Of a stretch of 64,000 nucleotides of DNA, positions 9,089-18,555 are shown piece after piece (the first letter of the stretch is position 1; the number at the start of each line of letters is the position of its first letter). The position numbers and the translations under genes are program-made. The stretch spans positions 372,001 to 436,000 of the forward strand of contig JADJJI010000015.1 in assembly GCA_016706565.1 (NCBI GenBank), read 5' to 3'. This DNA is from Piscinibacter sp. (GTDB lineage Bacteria; Pseudomonadota; Gammaproteobacteria; Burkholderiales; Burkholderiaceae_C). The notes under the pieces were generated by a model that was not told the origin of the DNA, did not search any database, and saw nothing but the letters and a program-made list of their open reading frames with translations.

Positions 9089-11692
9089 ATGGCTGCAACC
9101 CAGGCTGAGATGTCCGCGCAGGCGGCTGACCCCGATGCGGGCCTGAGCGCAGCCCAGGCCGCCCAGCGCCTGGCCGAGGACGGCGCCAATGCGCTGCCCG
9201 GCGGGCAGCACCGCTCGCTGCTGTCGATCGCGGCCGAGACGGTGCGCGAGCCGATGTTCCTGTTGCTGCTCGCGGCGGGCACGCTCTACCTCGTCTTCGG
9301 CGACCTGCAGGAGGGCTTGACGCTGTTCGGCTTCGTGGTCGTCACCGTGGCGCTCACGCTGTACCAGGAGGGCAGGACCGAGCGCGCCATCGAAGCGCTG
9401 CGCAACCTCACCAGCCCGCGCGCGCTGGTCATCCGCGACGGCCAGCCGCAGCGCATCGCCGGGCGCGACGTGGTGCGCGGCGACCTGCTCAAGCTCAGCG
9501 AGGGTGATCGCGTGGCGGCCGATGCCTTGCTGGTGTCGGCCGATGGCGTGCGGGCCGACGAATCGCTGCTCACGGGCGAAGCCGTGCCGGTCGGCAAGCG
9601 GGTGGCGCGGCCGGACGAACTGCCGGCGGCCACGCGCCCCGGCGACACCGCCCGCATGCCGCCCGGTGGCGACGAGTTGCCGGGCGTCTACGCCGGCACG
9701 CTGATCGTGCAAGGCCATGCGCTCGCGCGCGTGACGGCCACCGGCGCGCGCAGCGAGATCGGCCGCATCGGCACGGCCCTGGGCACGGTGGAGAACGAAC
9801 GTTCACCGCTGCAGAAGCAGACGGCCCGGCTGGTGCGCAACCTGGCCTTGCTGGCGCTGGCCCTGAGCCTGGCGCTCGTGCTCGTTCACGGCCTCACGAA
9901 GGGTGACTGGCTGCAGGCGCTGCTGGCCGGCATCGCGCTGGCCATGGCGATGCTGCCCGAGGAGTACCCGGTGGTGCTGACCGTGTTCCCGGCCCTCGGC
10001 GCGCGCCGGCTGTCGAAGGAGGGCGTGCTCACGCGGCGCATCAACGCCATCGAGACGCTCGGCGCCACCACCGTGCTGTGCAGCGACAAGACCGGCACGC
10101 TCACCGAGAACCGCATGACGGTGACGCACCTCGCGGCCGGTGGTGTCGGCTTGGCGGATCGGCTCGCCCTGGACGCGGTGCCCGAGGGCCGCCTGCCGGA
10201 GCCTTTCCACTCGCTGGTGGAAGTGGCGATCCTGGCCAGCGTGGTCGACCCCTTCGACCCGATGGAGAAGGCCTTCCACCGACTCGGGCAACGATTCCTC
10301 GCCGACACCGAACACCTGCACGGCGACTGGCGCCTGGTGCAGACCTATGCGCTCAGCCCGGAGTTGCGCGCGATGTCGCACGTGTGGGCGGCGGCGGGCG
10401 ATGGCGCCCAGACCGTGGCCGCCAAGGGTGCGCCGGAAGCGGTGATGGACCTGTGCCACCTCGACGAAGCGCAGAAGGCGCACATCGCCGGCGTGGTCGA
10501 CGAGCTGGCCGCCGAAGGCCTGCGCGTGCTGGCGGTGGCGCGCGGTTCGTTCGCAGGCCAGGAGTGGCCGGCGAACGAACACGACTTCGACTTCGCGTTC
10601 ATCGGGCTGCTCGGCCTGGCGGACCCGGTGCGCCCGCAGGTGCCCGCCGCGGTGGCCGAGTGCCGCGCGGCCGGCATCCGCGTGGTGATGATCACCGGCG
10701 ACTACCCGGCCACGGCGCGCGCCGTCGCGCAGCAGGCGGGGCTGGCCACAGGCGCCGGCGAGGTGCTGTCGGGCGAAGAGATCGCCGCGCTCGACGACGC
10801 GGCCCTGCGCGAACGTCTGGCCGGCGTCAACGTGTGCGCGCGCATCGCACCGGAGCAGAAGCTGCGCATCGTGCAGGCGCTGAAGGCGCGCGGCGACATC
10901 GTCGCGATGACGGGCGACGGCGTGAACGACGCCCCCGCGCTGCGCGCCGCGCACGTCGGCGTGGCCATGGGCGGGCGCGGCACCGACGTCGCCCGCGAGT
11001 CGGCCTCGCTGGTGCTCATCGACGACGACTTCGCGGCCATCGTGGCGGCGGTGCGCCTGGGGCGCCGCATCTTCGACAACCTGCGCAAGGCCATGTCGTA
11101 CATCCTGGCGGTACACGTGCCGATCGCGGGCGTGGCGATGCTGCCGGTGCTGTTCGGCTGGCCCGCCTTGCTGTACCCGATGCACATCGCCCTGCTCGAG
11201 CTCATCATCGACCCGGCCTGCTCGATCGCCTTCGAGAACGAACCGGCCGAGCGCGACGTGATGCGGCGCCCGCCGCGCGATGCCGCCGCGCCGCTGTTCG
11301 GCGGTGCCACGCTATGGCTGGCGCTGGTCCAGGGCCTGGGCGTGCTGGCCGCGGTGATGGGCGCGTACGCCTGGGCCGCCCCGCGCATCCCCGAGCCCGA
11401 GGCGCGCGCTTTCGCGTTCGCCACGCTGGTGGTCGGCAACCTGGCACTCATCCTGTCCAACCGCTCGGCGAGCCGCTCGCTGTGGGCCACGTTGCGCACG
11501 CCGAACCGGACGCTGTGGGGGGTGGTCGGCCTCGCGTTCGCGCTGCTGCTGGCCGCGCTCTACGCGCCCTGGGCCGTGGGCGTGCTGCGCTTCGCGCCGC
11601 TGCCGCTGGACGAACTGGCCGCAGCCTGCGGGCTGGGCCTGCTGAGCGTGCTGTGGTTCGAGGGCATCAAGTGGGTTCGGTGGCGGGCGTGA
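9089..11692 (+). CDS. P-type cation-transporting ATPase
   Basis: An 867-residue protein with an N-terminal cation-ATPase motif (GLSAAQAAQRLAEDGAN), actuator motif LLTGEAVPVGK, phosphorylation site CSDKTGTLTEN (Asp333) and hinge MTGDGVNDAPAL. The fourth transmembrane helix reads MLPEEYPVVL, and the C-terminal half has six hydrophobic segments with LELIIDPACSIAFENEP. This is the P2 (Ca/Mg-like) group; the PEEYP form instead of PEGLP marks a subfamily whose ion is not settled. The ATG at 9110 is an alternative start that would remove seven residues. Divergent from the haem lipoprotein across about 200 bases with no other gene. Confidence 0.88.
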   Translation: MAATQAEMSAQAADPDAGLSAAQAAQRLAEDGANALPGGQHRSLLSIAAETVREPMFLLLLAAGTLYLVFGDLQEGLTLFGFVVVTVALTLYQEGRTERAIEALRNLTSPRALVIRDGQPQRIAGRDVVRGDLLKLSEGDRVAADALLVSADGVRADESLLTGEAVPVGKRVARPDELPAATRPGDTARMPPGGDELPGVYAGTLIVQGHALARVTATGARSEIGRIGTALGTVENERSPLQKQTARLVRNLALLALALSLALVLVHGLTKGDWLQALLAGIALAMAMLPEEYPVVLTVFPALGARRLSKEGVLTRRINAIETLGATTVLCSDKTGTLTENRMTVTHLAAGGVGLADRLALDAVPEGRLPEPFHSLVEVAILASVVDPFDPMEKAFHRLGQRFLADTEHLHGDWRLVQTYALSPELRAMSHVWAAAGDGAQTVAAKGAPEAVMDLCHLDEAQKAHIAGVVDELAAEGLRVLAVARGSFAGQEWPANEHDFDFAFIGLLGLADPVRPQVPAAVAECRAAGIRVVMITGDYPATARAVAQQAGLATGAGEVLSGEEIAALDDAALRERLAGVNVCARIAPEQKLRIVQALKARGDIVAMTGDGVNDAPALRAAHVGVAMGGRGTDVARESASLVLIDDDFAAIVAAVRLGRRIFDNLRKAMSYILAVHVPIAGVAMLPVLFGWPALLYPMHIALLELIIDPACSIAFENEPAERDVMRRPPRDAAAPLFGGATLWLALVQGLGVLAAVMGAYAWAAPRIPEPEARAFAFATLVVGNLALILSNRSASRSLWATLRTPNRTLWGVVGLAFALLLAALYAPWAVGVLRFAPLPLDELAAACGLGLLSVLWFEGIKWVRWRA

Positions 11693-11743
11693 CCCTGGCG
11701 GCAGGGTCGAAGCAGGCCAGGCCCCTGATCGTTGCGACGTCTT

Positions 11744-13084
11744 TCAGCCGGCCGGCGGGCGACGGATCTGGACGCTCAAGCCCTTCGGCGCGGCCGTGCC
11801 GAGCGTGACTGCCGCTCCATGCCGCCTTGCCACGGCCTGCACGATCGCCAGCCCGAGGCCGCTGCCCTCGACCTCGCGCGCCTGCCCGCGCTGGAATCGG
11901 TCGAACACGCGTTCGCGCTGATCGGGCGGGATGCCCGGGCCGTCGTCGTCCACGCGCACGAGCCAGCCGCTGGGCCCGGTGGCCTGCACCGTCAGCTCGA
12001 CGTGCTTGCCGCCGTACTTCACCGCGTTGTCCAGCAGGTTGCGGAGGGCGCTGCGCAGCGCCTGCGCATCGCCCTGGATCCGCACGGGGGCGGCCGCCGC
12101 CAGCGTGATCGCGGCGCCGCTGCGCGTGGCCAGCGGCTCGGCGTCGGCCAGGGCCTGGCGGGCCACCTCGGCGAGGTCGATCTCCGCCATCGGCGCGGCG
12201 GCGGCCCCCGGCTCGGCGCGGGCCAGAGCGAGCAACTGCTCGACGAGATGGGTGGCGCGGTCCACGCCGGCGCGCAGGCGGTTGATGGCGGCGTCCTGCT
12301 CCGCTCCGGCGGGCGTGCCCTGCGTGCCTTGCTGGAGAAGGCCGATCTGCAGCTTCAGCGCCGTCAGCGGCGTGCGCAGTTCGTGCGCCGCATCGGCCAC
12401 GAAGTGCCGCTGCGTCTCGAAGGCCGCCGCCAGCCGCGCGAGAAGGCCATTGAAGGCGCCCACCAGCGGCTTCAGTTCCTGCGGCAGGCCCGCGTCGGGC
12501 AGCGCCTCCATGCTGTCGGCGCCGCGGGCCTGTGTGGCCTGCACCACACGCTGCAGCGGCGCCAGCGACAGGCCGATGATCCACCACAGCCCCAGTGCCA
12601 CCAGCGGCGCGGCGATGGCGAGGGGCAGCACGCTGCGCAGCGCCGCCGCGGTGGCCAGGCCGCGCCGCACGGCCAGCGGCTGCGCCACCTGCACCACGCG
12701 CAGCGGCGTGGCCGCGGCGAACAGGCGCCACTCCTCGCCGGCCATGCGCACCTGGCTGTAGCCGAGCACGGCGCGCGGCGGCAGCGCCTGCGTCAAGCCG
12801 CGGGGCCGGCTGGTGTACAGCGTCACGCCTTCCACCGACCACACCTGCACCACGTAGTCGAACTCGGGGTTGGCCAGCGCGTCGCGCTCCTCGTCGCCGA
12901 TGCGGCCCTGGTCGCGCAGCGACAGCGCCATCTGGCGCAGGTGGTAGTCGAACAGCTCGTCGGCCTCGGCGCGCACGCTGAAGTAGGTGGCGCCGCCCAC
13001 CGCCAGCGCGGTCAGCCCGGCCAGCGCGAGCAGGAAGGCGAACAGCCGCCCGCGCAGCGAGTGCAGCGCCCCGGTGGTTTTCAA
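11744..13084 (-). CDS. Sensor histidine kinase of an OmpR-class two-component system
   Basis: A 446-residue protein with two transmembrane helices (about 12-33 and 150-172) around a periplasmic sensor of roughly 115 residues, a HAMP-like linker, HisKA with His234 (DAAHELRTPLTAL) and a GHKL domain with NLLDNAVKY, DDDGPGIPP and GSGLGLAIV. It resembles QseC/TctE/PmrB kinases. The start is a TTG whose last two bases form the TGA stop of the regulator gene (TTGA overlap), so translation is probably coupled. Sensor ligand unknown. A broken relative lies at 5755-6002. Confidence 0.88.
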   Translation of the reverse strand: MKTTGALHSLRGRLFAFLLALAGLTALAVGGATYFSVRAEADELFDYHLRQMALSLRDQGRIGDEERDALANPEFDYVVQVWSVEGVTLYTSRPRGLTQALPPRAVLGYSQVRMAGEEWRLFAAATPLRVVQVAQPLAVRRGLATAAALRSVLPLAIAAPLVALGLWWIIGLSLAPLQRVVQATQARGADSMEALPDAGLPQELKPLVGAFNGLLARLAAAFETQRHFVADAAHELRTPLTALKLQIGLLQQGTQGTPAGAEQDAAINRLRAGVDRATHLVEQLLALARAEPGAAAAPMAEIDLAEVARQALADAEPLATRSGAAITLAAAAPVRIQGDAQALRSALRNLLDNAVKYGGKHVELTVQATGPSGWLVRVDDDGPGIPPDQRERVFDRFQRGQAREVEGSGLGLAIVQAVARRHGAAVTLGTAAPKGLSVQIRRPPAG

Positions 13085-13755
13085 GCGCTGCCGTCCTTGG
13101 CCGGGCCGGCGTAGTAGCCCAGGCCGCGCACCGTGTGCAGCAGGTCGTCGCCCAGCTTCTTGCGCAGCTGGTGCATGTAGACGCTGATGGCGTTGCTCTC
13201 CAGCTCTTCGCCCCAGCCGTACAGGCGGTCTTCGAGCTGCGCGCGCGAGACGATGGCGCCGGGCCGCTCCAACAGCGCCTGCAGCAGCGCGAACTCGCGT
13301 GACGAGAGCAGCACGGCACGGCCGCCGCGAGTCACTTCGCGCGTGGCCGGGTCGAGCGTGAGGTCGGCCACCTGCAGCACGGTGCTGGCGCGGCCGTCGT
13401 GGCGGCGGCGCAGGGCGCGCAGGCGGGCGAGCAGCTCGTCGAGCTCGAAGGGTTTGACGAGGTAGTCGTCGGCGCCGCTGTCCAGGCCCTTGACCTTGTC
13501 GGGCAGCGCGTCGCGCGCGGTGAGCACGATCACCGGCGTGGTGTCGCCGCGCGCGCGCAGGTCGCGCAGCACCGCCAGGCCGTCGCGCTGCGGCAGGCCG
13601 AGATCGAGCAGCACGGCGTCGAAGCGTTCGCTGGCCAGCACGGCATCGGCCGCGCGGCCGTCGCGCACCCAGTCGCAGGCCATGCCCTGGCGCCGCAGCG
13701 CCTCGCGCAGGCTCTCGCCGATCATCGTGTCGTCTTCCACCAGCAGCACGCGCAT
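13081..13755 (-). CDS. OmpR-family response regulator
   Basis: A 224-residue protein: receiver domain 1-118 with phospho-acceptor Asp51 (VLLDLGLP), acidic pair EDD at 7-9 and Lys of YLVKPFE, then a winged-helix DNA-binding domain with LLSSREFALLQALLERPG and the C-terminal NAISVYMHQLRKKLG. This is the QseB/TctD/PmrA class. It is the first gene of the pair and overlaps the kinase start. It is divergent from nifE with 200 bases between the starts; nothing shows that it acts on nif genes. Confidence 0.9.
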   Translation of the reverse strand: MRVLLVEDDTMIGESLREALRRQGMACDWVRDGRAADAVLASERFDAVLLDLGLPQRDGLAVLRDLRARGDTTPVIVLTARDALPDKVKGLDSGADDYLVKPFELDELLARLRALRRRHDGRASTVLQVADLTLDPATREVTRGGRAVLLSSREFALLQALLERPGAIVSRAQLEDRLYGWGEELESNAISVYMHQLRKKLGDDLLHTVRGLGYYAGPAKDGSA

Positions 13756-13823
13756 GGGCCGATGATGCCAGCGTGGGCGGCCGCGGCGGTGAGGCGAAGG
13801 TGAAAGCCGCCGCGCGTCGGCTT

Positions 13824-13839
13824 TGTCGCAAACCCGCCA
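13824..13839 (+). promoter_or_regulatory. Weak candidate NifA upstream activator site for nifE
   Basis: TGT-N10-CCA differs by one base from the NifA site TGT-N10-ACA and lies about 85 bases before the -24 element of nifE, a normal distance. No better match is seen in the 200-base space, so this is only a candidate. Confidence 0.3.
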
Positions 13840-13906
13840 TCGGCCACGTGGCCCGCGACGTGAGCCAAGTCCTTGATTCCACGCAGCTTCCGGCGCGCCG
13901 TGGCGG

Positions 13907-13922
13907 TGGCACCGATCCTGCA
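13907..13922 (+). promoter_or_regulatory. Sigma54-type -24/-12 promoter of the nifEN operon
   Basis: TGGCACCGATCCTGCA has GG at 13908-13909 and GC at 13920-13921 exactly ten bases apart, and matches the consensus TGGCACG-N4-TTGCA closely. Transcription would start near 13933, giving a leader of about 23 bases that contains the GGAGG of nifE. Sigma54 promoters need an activator, here NifA. Confidence 0.85.
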
Positions 13923-13955
13923 ATGCAGCCTGCCAACCGCACGTGGAGGCCCCGC

Positions 13956-15365
13956 ATGTCTGCATCGCTCAACGCCAAGATCGCCCAGGTCTTCGACGAG
14001 CCCGGCTGCGACGTCAACCAGGCCAAGGGCGAGAAGGAGCGCAAGAAGGGCTGCACCAAGCAGCTCACGCCTGGCGCGGCGGCCGGCGGCTGCGCGTTCG
14101 ACGGCGCGAAGATCGCGCTGCAGCCCATCGTCGACGTGGCGCACCTGGTGCACGGGCCGATCGCCTGCGAGGGCAATTCGTGGGACAACCGGCACAGCGC
14201 CTCGTCGGGACCGCAGACCTACCGCACCGGCTTCACCACCGACATCAACGAGTTCGATGTGGTGTACGGCGGTGAGAAGCGCCTGTTCAAGGCGATCCGC
14301 GAGATCGTCGAGAAGGTCGACCCGCCGGCGGTGTTCGTCTACCAGACCTGCGTGACGGCGATGATCGGCGACGACGTCGATGCCGTGTGCAAGCGCGCCA
14401 GCGAGAAGTTCGGCAAGCCGGTCATCCCGGTCAACTCGCCGGGTTTCGCGGGGCCGAAGAACCTGGGCAACAAGCTCGGCGCCGAGGCGCTGCTCGACCA
14501 CGTGATCGGCACCGTCGAGCCCGAGCTCAGCACGCCCTACGACATCAACATCATCGGCGAGTACAACCTGTCGGGCGAACTCTGGCAGGTCAAGCCGCTG
14601 CTCGACGCGCTGGGTGTGCGCATCGTGAGCTGCATCTCGGGCGACGGCCGCTACAACGAGATCGCCAGCAGCCACCGCGCACGCGCCAACATGATGGTGT
14701 GCAGCAAGTCGATGATCAACGTGGCCACGCGCATGCAGCAGCGCTGGGGCATCCCGTATTTCGAAGGTTCGTTCTACGGCATCAGCGACATGAGCATGAC
14801 GCTGCGCGAGATCGCGCGGCTGCTCGTCGAGCGCGGCGCGCCGGCCGAACTGCAGGGGCGCACCGAGGCGCTGATCGTGGCCGAGGAAGCGCGCGCCTGG
14901 GAGCGCATCCGCGCCTACCGCGAGCGGCTGGCCGGCAAGAAGGTGCTGCTCATCACCGGCGGCGTGAAGAGCTGGTCGGTGGTGTCGGCGCTGCAGGAGG
15001 CCGGGCTCGAGGTGGTGGGCACCAGCACCAAGAAGAGCACGAAGGAAGACAAGGAGAAGATCAAGGAGATCATGGGCGACGACGCGCACATGATCGACGA
15101 CATGACGCCGCGCGAGATGTACGCGATGCTGCGCGACGCGAAGGCCGACATCATGCTCAGTGGCGGGCGCAGCCAGTTCGTCGCGCTGAAGGCGCGCATG
15201 CCGTGGATGGACATCAACCAGGAGCGCCACCACGCCTTCGCCGGCTATGAAGGCATGGTCACGATGGTGGCCGAGATCGACAAGGCACTGTTCAACCCGG
15301 TGTGGCGGGAGGTGCGTTCGCCGGCGCCGTGGGAAGTGGTGGATCCGCTGCTGGTGGAGGCCTGA
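13956..15365 (+). CDS. nifE: Nitrogenase FeMo-cofactor scaffold protein NifE
   Basis: A 469-residue protein of the nitrogenase component 1 alpha-like family. It has the cluster-binding cysteines of NifE in HLVHGPIACEGNSWDN and VFVYQTCVTAMIGDD, and the later ISCISGDGRYNEI. With NifN it forms the tetramer on which the NifB cofactor is matured with Mo and homocitrate before transfer to NifDK. Length is usual (about 470). Start chosen at 13956 because GTGGAGGC precedes it at normal spacing. First gene of a seven-gene operon behind a sigma54-type promoter; its stop is one base before the nifN start. Confidence 0.97.
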   Translation: MSASLNAKIAQVFDEPGCDVNQAKGEKERKKGCTKQLTPGAAAGGCAFDGAKIALQPIVDVAHLVHGPIACEGNSWDNRHSASSGPQTYRTGFTTDINEFDVVYGGEKRLFKAIREIVEKVDPPAVFVYQTCVTAMIGDDVDAVCKRASEKFGKPVIPVNSPGFAGPKNLGNKLGAEALLDHVIGTVEPELSTPYDINIIGEYNLSGELWQVKPLLDALGVRIVSCISGDGRYNEIASSHRARANMMVCSKSMINVATRMQQRWGIPYFEGSFYGISDMSMTLREIARLLVERGAPAELQGRTEALIVAEEARAWERIRAYRERLAGKKVLLITGGVKSWSVVSALQEAGLEVVGTSTKKSTKEDKEKIKEIMGDDAHMIDDMTPREMYAMLRDAKADIMLSGGRSQFVALKARMPWMDINQERHHAFAGYEGMVTMVAEIDKALFNPVWREVRSPAPWEVVDPLLVEA

Positions 15366-15366
15366 C

Positions 15367-16785
15367 ATGGCCCTCGTCACCGAATCGAAGAAGGCCTGCG
15401 CCGTCAACCCGCTCAAGATGAGCGCGCCGCTCGGCGCGAGCTACGCGTTCATGGGCCTGGAATCGTGCATGCCGATGATGCACGGCTCGCAGGGCTGCAC
15501 CTCGTTCGGCGTGGTGCTGCTGGTGCGCCACTTCAAGGAGGCGATTCCGCTGCAGACCACGGCGATGAACGAGGTCACCACCATCCTCGGCGGCTACGAC
15601 AACCTCGAGAAGGCGCTGCTCAACATCCGCAGTCGCGCCAAGCCGGCGATCATCGCGATCTGCTCCACCGGCCTGACCGAAACCAAGGGCGACGACGTCG
15701 ACGGCTACATCCGCCTGGCGCGCCAGAAGCACCCGGAGCTGGCCGACACCGAGATCGTCTACGTCTCCACGCCCGACTACGTCGGCGCGTTCCAGGACGG
15801 CTGGGCGAAGGCGGTGCAGATGCTGGCGTCGACCCTGCCCGTTGAGCAGGTCGAGAAACGCGAGCGCCAGGTCAACGTGCTGCCGGGCTGCCACCTGACA
15901 CCGGGCGATCTGGAAGAGTTGCGCGAGATCATCGAAGCCTTCGGCCTGCAGCCGGTGTTCGTGCCCGACGTGTCGGGCTCGCTCGACGGCCACATCCCGG
16001 AGCAGTGGCTGGGCACCACCCTCGGCGGCACGCCGCTGGCCGAGCTGCGCACGCTCGGCGCCGCGGCGCACACGCTGGCCATCGGCGAGCAGATGCGGCC
16101 GGCCGCGCAGGCGCTGGCCGATCGCTGCGGCGTGCCCTTCACGCTGTTCGACCGGCTCACCGGCCTGACCGCCAGCGATGCCTTCGTGAAGACGCTCGCC
16201 GAGCTGTCAGGCCAGCCGGTGCCCGCGAAGCTGCGCCGCCAGCGCAGCCAGCTCGTTGATGCGATGCTCGACGGCCACTTCCACCTCGGCAACGTGAAGG
16301 TGGCGATCGCCGCCGAGCCCGACCTGCTGTGGTCCACCGGCATGTTCCTCGCCGAGATGGGCATGGAGCTGGGCGTGTGCGTCACCACCACGGCGTCGCC
16401 GCTGCTCGAGAAGCTGCCGACCAGCGAGGTGCTGATCGGCGACCTCGAAGACTTCGAGCGCAGCGCCGCCGCGGCGGGCTGCGATCTGCTGATAACGCAT
16501 TCGCAAGGCCGCCAGGCCGCGGAACGGCTCGCGAAGCCGCTGTTCCGCATCGGCATGCCGATGTTCGACCGCGTCGGCAACGCGCACCTCTGCCACGTCG
16601 GCTACCGCGGCACGCGCAACCTCGTCTACGCGGTGGGCAACCTGATGATCGAGCAGATCGCCCACCACGGCCCGCAGGACTGGCCGCTGCCGGCGGCGTC
16701 GCGCGTGGCCGCCGTGGCTCATGTGCCGGCGCGCATCGAGCGGCTGCCCAAGCCGGGCGACCAGCTCGCGCCGGCGAGCGCCTGA
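15367..16785 (+). CDS. nifN: Nitrogenase FeMo-cofactor scaffold protein NifN
   Basis: A 472-residue beta-like partner of NifE. The N-terminus contains [20 protein letters not shown] and [19 protein letters not shown], the cysteine-bearing region that helps hold the cluster at the NifEN interface; [19 protein letters not shown] follows at mid-length. The full-length form is separate here and not fused to nifE or nifB. One base separates it from nifE, and nifX follows after 29 bases with GGAG before its start. Confidence 0.97.
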   Translation: MALVTESKKACAVNPLKMSAPLGASYAFMGLESCMPMMHGSQGCTSFGVVLLVRHFKEAIPLQTTAMNEVTTILGGYDNLEKALLNIRSRAKPAIIAICSTGLTETKGDDVDGYIRLARQKHPELADTEIVYVSTPDYVGAFQDGWAKAVQMLASTLPVEQVEKRERQVNVLPGCHLTPGDLEELREIIEAFGLQPVFVPDVSGSLDGHIPEQWLGTTLGGTPLAELRTLGAAAHTLAIGEQMRPAAQALADRCGVPFTLFDRLTGLTASDAFVKTLAELSGQPVPAKLRRQRSQLVDAMLDGHFHLGNVKVAIAAEPDLLWSTGMFLAEMGMELGVCVTTTASPLLEKLPTSEVLIGDLEDFERSAAAAGCDLLITHSQGRQAAERLAKPLFRIGMPMFDRVGNAHLCHVGYRGTRNLVYAVGNLMIEQIAHHGPQDWPLPAASRVAAVAHVPARIERLPKPGDQLAPASA

Positions 16786-16814
16786 ACCCCTTTTGATCCC
16801 CCTCTGGAGCGCCC

Positions 16815-17228
16815 ATGAAGATCGCCTTCGCTACCCAGGACCAGCAGCGCGTCGACGCGCACTTCGGCTGGGCCAAGCACCTTGCCGTGTACGAGATCTC
16901 GCCGACGGGCTACGGCTTCGTGCAGGACTTCGGCTTCGGCGAAGACCTCGCCGAAGACGGCAACGAGGACAAGCTCGCACCCAAGCTCGATGCCATCAAG
17001 GACTGCGCCATCGTCTACGTGGCCGCCATCGGCGGCTCGGCGGCGGCGCGCGTGGTGGCCAGCAAGATCCACCCGATCAAGGTGACGCAGCCCGAGCCCA
17101 TCGTCGAGATCCTCGACAAGCTGCAGGGCGTGCTCCAGGGCACGCCGCCGCCCTGGCTGCGCAAGGCGCTGCTGAAGGACCAGCCGCGCGAGGTGGACTT
17201 CGACAGCGACGACGAGGTGCGGGCATGA
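16815..17228 (+). CDS. nifX: FeMo-cofactor carrier NifX
   Basis: A 137-residue protein opening [20 protein letters not shown], typical of the NifX/NafY/NifB-C-terminal dinitrogenase-cofactor-binding fold. The VDAHFGWA His is the cluster-proximal residue conserved in the family. NifX binds NifB-co and the VK precursor and shuttles them between NifB and NifEN. The acidic tail ([10 protein letters not shown]) is usual. Its stop overlaps the next gene start as ATGA. Confidence 0.95.
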   Translation: MKIAFATQDQQRVDAHFGWAKHLAVYEISPTGYGFVQDFGFGEDLAEDGNEDKLAPKLDAIKDCAIVYVAAIGGSAAARVVASKIHPIKVTQPEPIVEILDKLQGVLQGTPPPWLRKALLKDQPREVDFDSDDEVRA

Positions 17229-17704
17229 GCGCCGACACCGTGGTGGAAGCGACCGACGACGCGGCCTTGCTGGACGACGCCTTCGTGCGCGAGCTGATCA
17301 AGCAGATCCGCGCGCAGGACACGCATGGCACCTGGGAAGGCAAGAGCGACCTCAAGCTGCTCGAGCCCTACATCCTCAGCGCCGAGCAGCGCCGGGCACT
17401 GCCGTTGATGGGCGACCCCGACCCCGACACGCTGTGGCGGCTGGACCTGTTCCACAACGCCATCGGCCTGGCCATCGAGCGCGCGACGAAGTGCATGGTC
17501 TCGCCGATGACGAAGATGAGCCACGAGGGCTTCGGCCGCACGGTGCTCACCACCGGCCGGCTGATCGTGGTCAACCGCCATCTGCGCGACGTGCACCGCT
17601 TCGGCTTCGCGAGCCTGGCCAAGCTGGCCGAGGCCGGCAACAAGTACGTGGCCGAAGGCGTGGCGATGATCGAGAAGTACCCGGAGGTGGCCCACTATGG
17701 ATGA
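17225..17704 (+). CDS. NifX-associated nitrogen fixation protein (DUF269)
   Basis: A 159-residue protein recognisable as the DUF269 family, regularly found immediately after nifX. Conserved-looking stretches include [23 protein letters not shown] (first 40 residues), [20 protein letters not shown] and [18 protein letters not shown]. The biochemical role is not established. It overlaps nifX by four bases and the next gene by eight, so the three are translated together. Confidence 0.92.
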   Translation: MSADTVVEATDDAALLDDAFVRELIKQIRAQDTHGTWEGKSDLKLLEPYILSAEQRRALPLMGDPDPDTLWRLDLFHNAIGLAIERATKCMVSPMTKMSHEGFGRTVLTTGRLIVVNRHLRDVHRFGFASLAKLAEAGNKYVAEGVAMIEKYPEVAHYG

Positions 17705-17894
17705 CATCGACGCCCTCAAGGCCGAGCTGAAGAAGCTCAACGCCCGTGCCACGCAGGCCAAGATGGACCTGCACGACCTGTCGGAAGAACTGCCGACGAA
17801 CTGGGAGCGCATCCCCGAGGTCGCCAAGGTGGCGCACGACGCTCATGTGGCGCTGATGGCCGCGCGCAAGCGGCTCGCGGAGGTGTCGTCGTGA
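17697..17894 (+). CDS. Small nif-cluster metalloprotein (DUF683, CCE_0567 family)
   Basis: A 65-residue helical protein ([20 protein letters not shown], then [12 protein letters not shown]). The family is found between DUF269 genes and fdxB in nif clusters of many diazotrophs and is reported to bind metal as a helical hairpin; function unknown. The start overlaps the DUF269 stop by eight bases and its own stop overlaps the fdxB start by four. Confidence 0.88.
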   Translation: MDDIDALKAELKKLNARATQAKMDLHDLSEELPTNWERIPEVAKVAHDAHVALMAARKRLAEVSS

Positions 17895-18196
17895 GCAGCT
17901 TCACCATCACGCTGCCTTCGGGCGCGAGCTGGACGCCGACCTTCGTGCAGTCGATCAACGAGGAGAAGTGCATCGGCTGCGGCCGCTGCTTCCGCGTCTG
18001 CCCGCGCGGCGTGCTCGAGCTGGTCGGCCTGAACGACGAGGGCGAGCGCATGGCCGTCGACCCCGATGGCGACGAGGAAGAAGAGTACGAGAAGAAGGTG
18101 ATGACCATCGCGCACCAGGAGTTGTGCATCGGCTGTACCGCCTGCTCGAAGATCTGCCCGAAGAAGTGCTACACGCACGCGGCGGCTGCGGTGTGA
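17891..18196 (+). CDS. fdxB: Nif-specific ferredoxin III
   Basis: A 101-residue 2[4Fe-4S] ferredoxin beginning at GTG. Cluster motifs are CIGCGRCFRVCPRG near residues 27-40 and CIGCTACSKICPKKC near 79-93, separated by an acidic insert (DPDGDEEEEYEKK) characteristic of the nif-linked FdxB group. FdxB-type ferredoxins feed electrons to nitrogenase or to cofactor assembly. Its stop overlaps the GTG start of nifQ (GTGA). Confidence 0.93.
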   Translation: MSSFTITLPSGASWTPTFVQSINEEKCIGCGRCFRVCPRGVLELVGLNDEGERMAVDPDGDEEEEYEKKVMTIAHQELCIGCTACSKICPKKCYTHAAAAV

Positions 18197-18555
18197 ACAC
18201 GGTGGCCCTGGCCCGCGCCGACGAGGTCACCGACCTCGTGGCGCTGCTGCTCGACCATGCGGATGCCGGCGCGGGCACGCCTGAAGAGATCACGACGGTG
18301 GCCGAACGCGTGGCCCTCGCCTGCCTGGGCGACAACCACCTCTGGCAGGACTTGCGCTTCGCCTCGCGCGCCGAACTCTCGGCGCTGATGGGCCACTGGT
18401 TCCCCGCGCTGGTGGCGAAGAACCACGCCGACATGAAGTGGAAGAAGTTCCTCTACAAGCAGCTGTGCGAGCGCGAGGAACTGTTCATATGCAAGGCGCC
18501 GAGCTGTGCCGTCTGCGTTGACCGGCCGATCTGCTTCGGGCCCGAAGACGCCTAG
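18193..18555 (+). CDS. nifQ: Molybdenum-processing protein NifQ (short form)
   Basis: A 120-residue protein starting at the GTG at 18193. The C-terminus holds the NifQ cysteine signature C-x4-C-x2-C-x5-C (CKAPSCAVCVDRPIC), which binds an Fe-S/Mo-Fe-S cluster used to deliver Mo to NifEN/NifH. NifQ proteins are usually about 160-190 residues; the N-terminal part is shorter here. HLWQDLRFASRAELSALM and MKWKKFLYKQLCER match the family core. It ends the operon: its TAG lies in a CTAG that also supplies the stop of the convergent hemerythrin gene. Confidence 0.88.
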   Translation: MNTVALARADEVTDLVALLLDHADAGAGTPEEITTVAERVALACLGDNHLWQDLRFASRAELSALMGHWFPALVAKNHADMKWKKFLYKQLCEREELFICKAPSCAVCVDRPICFGPEDA

